Part shown: one piece after another, positions 7,074 to 10,688 of the stretch
How the letters are laid out: every line of letters starts with the position of its first letter
How positions within the stretch are numbered: the first letter of the stretch is position 1
Assembly: GCA_030628755.1 (NCBI GenBank)
Contig: DAOVQH010000057.1
Span: forward strand, 1-10,688
DNA: 10,688 nt
Direction: 5' to 3'
Source: Candidatus Cloacimonadota bacterium
Lineage (GTDB): Bacteria; Cloacimonadota; Cloacimonadia; Cloacimonadales; TCS61
Program-made: the position numbers and the translations under genes
The notes under the pieces: model-generated
What the model was told of the DNA's origin: nothing
Database searches by the model: none
The model's input: only the letters and a program-made list of their open reading frames with translations

Positions 7074-7088
7074 CTGTTAGTGGGTGTT
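7074..7088 (+). repeat. dispersed repeat copy B (CTGTTAGTGGGTGTT)
   Basis: This is the second copy of the 15-mer at 6662-6676, with one base changed. It ends about 50 bp from the stop codon of the metalloprotease gene. Confidence 0.45.
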
Positions 7089-7135
7089 CCATATTCATAT
7101 TTAAAGAAAGTATGAATTTAATTGTTAAAAATTGG

Positions 7136-10100
7136 CTATTCAGTACGATTATTTCCACCAATTATTTGATAGAAATTGAAATTATTTGTTATTAGTTTTG
7201 AATATTCAGTTTTTCCAAATATTGTATCAATTACAGTAAAATAATTATATGGTTCAAGGCTCTCGAAAATTTTATAAAAAATTGCTCCATCTCCATGCGT
7301 CCAATCAAGATAAATTGAATCCTGTTCCGTTGATATTACTAAATCTGTTGGCGTATCTATTTCCGATTTTTGATAATAACTCCTTGCTCCTATATCGGGC
7401 AATGTACCATCATCATCTCTATTTCTTTTATATTTTTTGTTTCTTACTGTTTCTTCAACAATTGCACCCATATCAATACAGGGAGAGGTCCAGTCCAAAT
7501 TGAAATTTCCATTATTTGCATCAACAAACCGAGGATCACTGCTCAAAATATTTCCATCGAATGTAATATCGTTGTTTAGTCCCATAATATACGATCCCGT
7601 TCCATTCGTTAAATCACAATTATGGACATGGATAGTACAACCTGACCATAAATATAATTCAGGGGTTGCATCTTGCCATAATATTGAGTTATGAATATGA
7701 AAATTACAATTTATGTCGCAATAGATCGCTCCACCACCAGTCATGTGAGTAGCTGAATTCTGAAAAAAAGTTAGATTAATTAGAATAGGAAAAACATTTT
7801 TATAAAGATATATTGCTCCTCCTGCGTTTGTTGCGATATTATTATCAAACACAACTTCTTCAAAATAAGGCCAACTATAACCACCTTCCGGATTACAAAC
7901 GAAAATTGCTCCGCCATCCGGTGCGTGGTTACCTGCAAATCTTGTTCTTCTTATTTCAGGAGATGACCAGTTATAAAGGCACATTGCTCCACCTCCGCCA
8001 TTAGCAGAATTGTTTATGAAAAGACAATCTTCAATAATCGGTGATGAGTCATCGCAATAAATTGCACCACCATTAAATTCCGGAAAGTATCCGGTTGCTT
8101 TTCCATATTGCAGCTTACAGTAAGATAATATTGAACTGTCCTGTCCGTTTGTGTTTTGGTCGATAAAGCGGAGTCCGTGCCAGCCGATGGTTGTGTCTTG
8201 GGCTGTGAAAAAGATATATCTATGCTCTTCACCTTCTGCTACCAGCCTTCCATAAATATTGAATTTGTAATGACCTGAAAAATTAACTTTAATTCCCGGT
8301 TCAATTATTAATGTATCACCTAAAGGAACAGTTATTTCTCCATCGATAAAATAAGTTGAATATGTGTTCGTCCAAGTACCAGAGACATTTCCGCTTATAT
8401 GCATTTCATCATCGGAGAGAGTTACTTCATAATCATTTTCACTGGTTTCATCACTATCTAACCTGGCAATGATTAATACGACCTTGTTTACAGGATCATT
8501 TGTCTCAAAGCTGATAACTCCTTCGCCATTTGTTAATGATATTTCTTGCTCTGAAATAATATCATTTCCTTCCATCAGAAGAGTATTTACATAAAAATCT
8601 GCCATATTACCATTATCATCAGGATCACCATCGAAAATTAAACAAACATTGGTAACACCTGCCCCAATATTAAAGATCATATAATCTATGCCAAAAGGTT
8701 CCGCTATATTATCGGATTCGGTGATATTTCTTTCTCCTGTAAAAGTGTTTGTAATTCCATTTCTGTGACTGGCTGTTATAAATGGAGTTACATAAAATGA
8801 GTCGCTTGGACAGGGATTCCAGAGATTGTAGGAAGGATCGTTAAGGTAGCAATTTTTTGCAAAATCTTTTATTACATCATCCATTGTTTCATAAGTTCCG
8901 GTAAGTTCGGAATCCATAAATGCTTCAATATCAGGGAGGTTATGATTTGTATTTCCTCTACAGGTTTCCCTGATAATTGCTAAAGAATCAGCAATTGAAC
9001 CGGTTGTATAATTCTCAAATAATAGACGCCAGAAGAGACAATAGCGATAACTTAAATCATGAAGACTTGAATTTAAATAAAGAGGTGATGTACTGCTTAA
9101 ATATAAATTTGCATCTTTGGGAAAAAAATGTTGTACAGTTTCCACATAAAATTCTTCACTCTTATATTGTACAGATGGCAGAAATCTTGCTTGTCCTTCT
9201 ATCATCCAGAACATTTCTGTAAAATGACTCCCATATGAACTAATTGGATTATGGCTCATCTGAATACCGTGATAGAACTCGTGAGCCATAGCAACTTTTA
9301 TCCTTATTTCTTCATTTGTATAAAGTGAATCAGTAAGATGGCTGTCATATCTAATCCCTATTTTTCTATAATCATTAATTGATGCTTGATTTGTTTCAGT
9401 TCCATGATAAAGATGAGTAGGATCATGGTCATTTATACATATTTGATAATTACCATCGTCATCGATTGGAACATCATTAAAACCTTGCGAAGAACATCCT
9501 TGAGCTAATATCCAATCACGAACCTGCTTATCCCAGGATTCGGTTAATGCGGTCTCAACATAACCAACAAAGGTGGAAGCATGAGCAATTCCTAAAGGAT
9601 GAGGAGGAAAGTCTGGGTTTGGAGGTTGACCAGCAAAAAACTGGTTACAATAATGAATTGTGTAATCATATCCTGATGTAAATGTTCCTGTTTTTGTATG
9701 TTCCGGAATAATCCAGGTATCCTCAAGTTTAATTTTCGTTCCGCTTGTATCAACCTGTACTAAACAGAAACCTGTATTATTATTGTTAGGAGGTGTCCAG
9801 CTATAATTAGCTGAACCGGTGTTATCAACCGTTAAAAGCTGATCAAGAAATAAGGAATCACCATAAACATCAATAGATTTTACTTGAAGATAAGCATTTT
9901 CCTGATTTGGTTGTAATCCTGTAACTTCAAAAACAATATAATCATTAGTTGCAGAACCATCTTCACTAACAATTACATAATAATGTTGCATCGGATATGG
10001 TGGAGGACCGGGATGTATATGTGTTTCATGATTGAAATTTCCCCCTGTAATTTGAATATCCACTTCTCGGGATTTCAAAAAGGATGAGAATGGAGAAATC

Positions 10101-10678
10101 ATATTAGATCTTTTGCCTTTATAATACATTTCTATATGTTTTATTTGATTATCTTTCATCCAAATTATCCATAAAGATTCATTGTCGTTATATTTTACTT
10201 TCATTTCATAACATTCATTGCTATATTTTTGGTATTTTTTTTTGTCTTCTTCTGAAACCGGTTTTAGATCGTAAACCTCAACTTTGTAACTCTCTATTTT
10301 ATGACCCTCATCCTCCCTTAAATCAAATGTATTTTCCCAACCAGTTAAAAGTACAAATGCTTTCATTCTTTCAAAAAAAGTAGCTCTTGACTTTTTTTCA
10401 ACTTTTTTGAATAGTATATTGAATAGCATTGGCATATCATATCTATTGCCGTTCACATAACCTAAAAGTCTTCTAACAGGCGGTAATGAAATACAACTAG
10501 TCACAACAAAAAATTCTACTCCCGGGAAAACCTTTTCTAATAATGGATGTTCGACTTTTAATGAATCTACAATATGATCCTCAAACTGCATTTGTTTCGA
10601 TCCATCACCATTTGCATAAATCACATTAACCATTACTACGAAAAATAGTACCCCTATTAAAATAAATCGTTTAATCAT
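7136..10678 (-). CDS. secreted metalloprotease-like protein with beta-helix and FN3-like domain
   Basis: This is a large (1180 residues) exported multidomain protein, probably a surface or extracellular zinc metallopeptidase. Residues 1-22 are a signal peptide ending VIYA. About 23-220 match nothing I know; about 230-325 are a beta-rich, Ig-like stretch. The peptidase-like core (about 340-650) holds HEFYH (His466, Glu467, His470) and, 24 residues later, Glu494 in WMIEGQA, the gluzincin pattern; it resembles the MXAN_6640-type putative metalloproteases. About 650-757 is a beta-sandwich-like segment. From about 760 a right-handed parallel beta-helix begins, with five GGAIY-type repeats of 24-31 residues (870-1000), followed by DPRFVDANNGNF...SPCIDMGA (Cys1067) and DGTLPDIGA, typical of the choice-of-anchor-Q type. 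An FN3-like domain (about 1108-1180) ends the protein with no type IX sorting domain or membrane anchor. The ATG follows AGGAGG by two bases; the signal peptide supports this start. Substrate unknown. Confidence 0.85.
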   Translation of the reverse strand: MIKRFILIGVLFFVVMVNVIYANGDGSKQMQFEDHIVDSLKVEHPLLEKVFPGVEFFVVTSCISLPPVRRLLGYVNGNRYDMPMLFNILFKKVEKKSRATFFERMKAFVLLTGWENTFDLREDEGHKIESYKVEVYDLKPVSEEDKKKYQKYSNECYEMKVKYNDNESLWIIWMKDNQIKHIEMYYKGKRSNMISPFSSFLKSREVDIQITGGNFNHETHIHPGPPPYPMQHYYVIVSEDGSATNDYIVFEVTGLQPNQENAYLQVKSIDVYGDSLFLDQLLTVDNTGSANYSWTPPNNNNTGFCLVQVDTSGTKIKLEDTWIIPEHTKTGTFTSGYDYTIHYCNQFFAGQPPNPDFPPHPLGIAHASTFVGYVETALTESWDKQVRDWILAQGCSSQGFNDVPIDDDGNYQICINDHDPTHLYHGTETNQASINDYRKIGIRYDSHLTDSLYTNEEIRIKVAMAHEFYHGIQMSHNPISSYGSHFTEMFWMIEGQARFLPSVQYKSEEFYVETVQHFFPKDANLYLSSTSPLYLNSSLHDLSYRYCLFWRLLFENYTTGSIADSLAIIRETCRGNTNHNLPDIEAFMDSELTGTYETMDDVIKDFAKNCYLNDPSYNLWNPCPSDSFYVTPFITASHRNGITNTFTGERNITESDNIAEPFGIDYMIFNIGAGVTNVCLIFDGDPDDNGNMADFYVNTLLMEGNDIISEQEISLTNGEGVISFETNDPVNKVVLIIARLDSDETSENDYEVTLSDDEMHISGNVSGTWTNTYSTYFIDGEITVPLGDTLIIEPGIKVNFSGHYKFNIYGRLVAEGEEHRYIFFTAQDTTIGWHGLRFIDQNTNGQDSSILSYCKLQYGKATGYFPEFNGGAIYCDDSSPIIEDCLFINNSANGGGGAMCLYNWSSPEIRRTRFAGNHAPDGGAIFVCNPEGGYSWPYFEEVVFDNNIATNAGGAIYLYKNVFPILINLTFFQNSATHMTGGGAIYCDINCNFHIHNSILWQDATPELYLWSGCTIHVHNCDLTNGTGSYIMGLNNDITFDGNILSSDPRFVDANNGNFNLDWTSPCIDMGAIVEETVRNKKYKRNRDDDGTLPDIGARSYYQKSEIDTPTDLVISTEQDSIYLDWTHGDGAIFYKIFESLEPYNYFTVIDTIFGKTEYSKLITNNFNFYQIIGGNNRTE

Positions 10679-10680
10679 AT

Positions 10681-10686
10681 CCTCCT
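10681..10686 (-). promoter_or_regulatory. ribosome binding site of the metalloprotease gene
   Basis: A full AGGAGG stands only two bases before the ATG at 10678, closer than the usual 5-9. Because the signal peptide begins exactly at this ATG, the start is kept despite the tight spacing. The promoter lies outside the window. Confidence 0.65.
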
Positions 10687-10688
10687 AA

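Larger units (their letters stand above)
6468..7135. other. 668-bp gene-free spacer rich in repeats
   Basis: I see no credible gene between the metalloprotease and the S9 peptidase. A minus-strand frame at 7161-6916 is open for 81 codons, but it starts at TTG inside the upstream gene, lacks a ribosome binding site and matches no known protein. The spacer instead holds two GC-rich hairpins (6751-6838), a separated copy pair of CTGTTAGTGGRTGTT (6662-6676, 7074-7088), a pair of ATAGGTTTTTT copies exactly 60 bp apart, TTCTTAACGC twice (6873-6882, 6898-6907), and an 11-bp inverted pair AAAATCTTCTG/CAGAAGATTTT (6529-6539, 6863-6873). No clear terminator for the upstream gene was found; ATTCATA/TATGAAT (7093-7099, 7111-7117) is an AT-only stem without a T-run. 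Confidence 0.7.

Noticed and set aside
6916..7161. 81-codon minus-strand open frame in the spacer
   Set aside because: It starts at TTG inside the preceding gene, has no ribosome binding site, and its Ser/Lys-rich translation follows the repeat copy at 7074-7088; it is more likely a repeat read in an open frame.
7700..8080. Recurring ATTGCTCC-type DNA motifs as a CRISPR or tandem DNA repeat
   Set aside because: They are the codons of the GGAIY protein repeats of the beta-helix, unevenly spaced and diverged; there are no spacers.
1..10688. tRNA, rRNA, CRISPR array, prophage or complete insertion sequence
   Set aside because: Nothing with the needed structure or genes was seen on either strand.

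Overview
The window looks like chromosomal DNA of an AT-rich, Gram-negative-type (diderm) bacterium. DnaK carries the extra segment near residues 80-105 that is typical of diderm DnaK proteins, and two proteins have Sec signal peptides for export. The secreted beta-helix/FN3 protein style and the plant-chloroplast-like S9D peptidase fit the Bacteroidota/FCB superphylum or a related candidate phylum such as Cloacimonadota. That placement is a guess from protein style, not a measured one. Every confident gene lies on the minus strand, so transcription runs from the high to the low coordinates.

Layout in the direction of transcription. (1) 10678-7136: a large secreted protein of 1180 residues with a zinc-metalloprotease-like core (HEFYH...E), a right-handed beta-helix and a C-terminal FN3-like domain. 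(2) 7135-6468: a 668-bp stretch without a credible gene, rich in palindromes and short repeats, including a REP/BIME-like pair of hairpins. (3) 6467-4080: an exported serine peptidase of the prolyl-oligopeptidase superfamily, closest in appearance to glutamyl endopeptidases (S9D). (4) 4079-3928: a heat-shock control region with a near-perfect CIRCE operator, a promoter with a perfect TTGACA -35 box, and a second, half-degenerate CIRCE-like site covering that -35 box. (5) 3927-188: the operon hrcA-grpE-dnaK. hrcA and grpE overlap by 14 bp; grpE and dnaK are separated by a 169-bp leader with a hairpin at the grpE stop codon and three 10-bp repeats. (6) 187-1: no confident gene; dnaJ does not follow within the visible 187 bp.

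HrcA is expected to repress its own operon through CIRCE. DnaK with its exchange factor GrpE makes the chaperone core; the J-protein must be encoded elsewhere. The two exported peptidases upstream are separate transcription units with no sequence-level link to the heat-shock operon beyond adjacency. Most of the window is well-known biology. The points most worth a second look are the double CIRCE arrangement, the metalloprotease/beta-helix fusion, and the repeat-rich 668-bp spacer.
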